From contig CALYMY010000049.1 in NCBI GenBank assembly GCA_944548615.1, positions 186,001 to 250,000 of the forward strand: a stretch of 64,000 nt of DNA, given 5' to 3'. Below the pieces are notes generated by a model. That model did not search any database. It saw only the letters and a program-made list of their open reading frames with translations, and had not been told where the DNA came from. The position numbers and the translations under genes were made by a program. Of this stretch, positions 63,601 through 64,000 are shown piece after piece. Origin of the DNA: Micropterix aruncella. Lineage: Eukaryota; Arthropoda; Insecta; Lepidoptera; Micropterigidae. How positions within the stretch are numbered: position 1 is the stretch's first letter; every line of letters begins with the position of its first letter.

Positions 63601-64000
63601 ATTTCACGTCTCTACGGTTGACCGTTGAGGAGTTCCCTCGTCGGGAGCCAACCCTGGGTGCAGCAGCCATGTCATGGTGGAACTTAGTAATTGCCATCAT
63701 AATGGAATGCCTATACCAAATTTCACGTCTCTACGGTTGACCGTTGAGGAGTTCCCTCGTCGGGAGCCAACCCTGGGTGCAGCAGCCATGTCATGGTGGA
63801 ACTTAGTAATTGCCATCATAATGGAATGCCTATACCAAATTTCACGTCTCTACGGTTGACCGTTGAGGAGTTCCCTCGTCGGGAGCCAACCCTGGGTGCA
63901 GCAGCCATGTCATGGTGGAACTTAGTAATTGCCATCATAATGGAATGCCTATACCAAATTTCACGTCTCTACGGTTGACCGTTGAGGAGTTCCCTCGTCG
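60669..64000. repeat. Macrosatellite unit 16 (3'-truncated by window end)
   Basis: Blocks: linker 60669-61399, 166-bp array 61400-63270, 119-bp array from 63271 to the window end (six monomers plus 16 bp). It has a private A-to-C at 63243, in the truncated last 166-bp monomer. The satellite evidently continues past 64000. Confidence 0.97.

Noticed and set aside
1..64000. CRISPR array
   Set aside because: The 119- and 166-bp repeats are directly adjacent, with no unique spacers and no cas genes.
1..64000. Ribosomal DNA intergenic spacer
   Set aside because: Nested subrepeats of this kind occur in spacers, but I see no 18S, 5.8S, 28S or 5S sequence in 64 kb containing 14 complete units.

Overview
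This window is one uninterrupted head-to-tail macrosatellite. It contains 14 complete copies and 2 edge-truncated copies of a unit whose standard length is 4,030 bp. Every base can be assigned to it. I see no intact conventional gene, no rRNA or tRNA gene, no transposase and no CRISPR array. The organism is most likely a eukaryote, possibly an arthropod. The reasons are a very long homogenised nested satellite, an exon-like block bounded by plausible splice signals, and AT-rich nucleosome-sized monomers. The taxon itself cannot be fixed from this sequence.

Each unit has three blocks, always in the same order and orientation. First is a 731-bp linker that occurs once per unit (for example 3610-4340). 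It carries a minus-strand exon-like segment, a purine tract, two short plus-strand ORFs and a degenerate triple repeat around a CGATAAA core. Second is an AT-rich array of 1,871 bp (for example 311-2181), made of eleven 166-bp monomers plus a 36-bp remnant and a short lead-in. Third is an array of twelve 119-bp monomers, 1,428 bp, about 50% GC (for example 2182-3609). The sum 731+1871+1428 equals 4,030 exactly.

Copies are almost identical: by eye I found about fifteen substitutions and one 4-bp deletion outside one anomalous region. Apart from that, length variation comes in whole monomers. Unit 2 has lost two 166-bp monomers, unit 14 has gained eight, and units 3, 11 and 15 have eleven instead of twelve 119-bp monomers. 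Units 11 and 15 also share a private substitution although they lie 17.3 kb apart, so they look like sister copies.

The anomalous region is about 24.88-30.38 kb (most of unit 7 and unit 8). It holds about 23 small indels, mostly one base and often in homopolymers, against one 4-bp indel elsewhere. That pattern suggests unpolished or gap-filled assembly rather than biology. The many short ORFs in the arrays are by-products of the repeats, because neither 166 nor 119 is a multiple of three. The element most likely to have been a gene is the minus-strand exon-like segment repeated in every linker.
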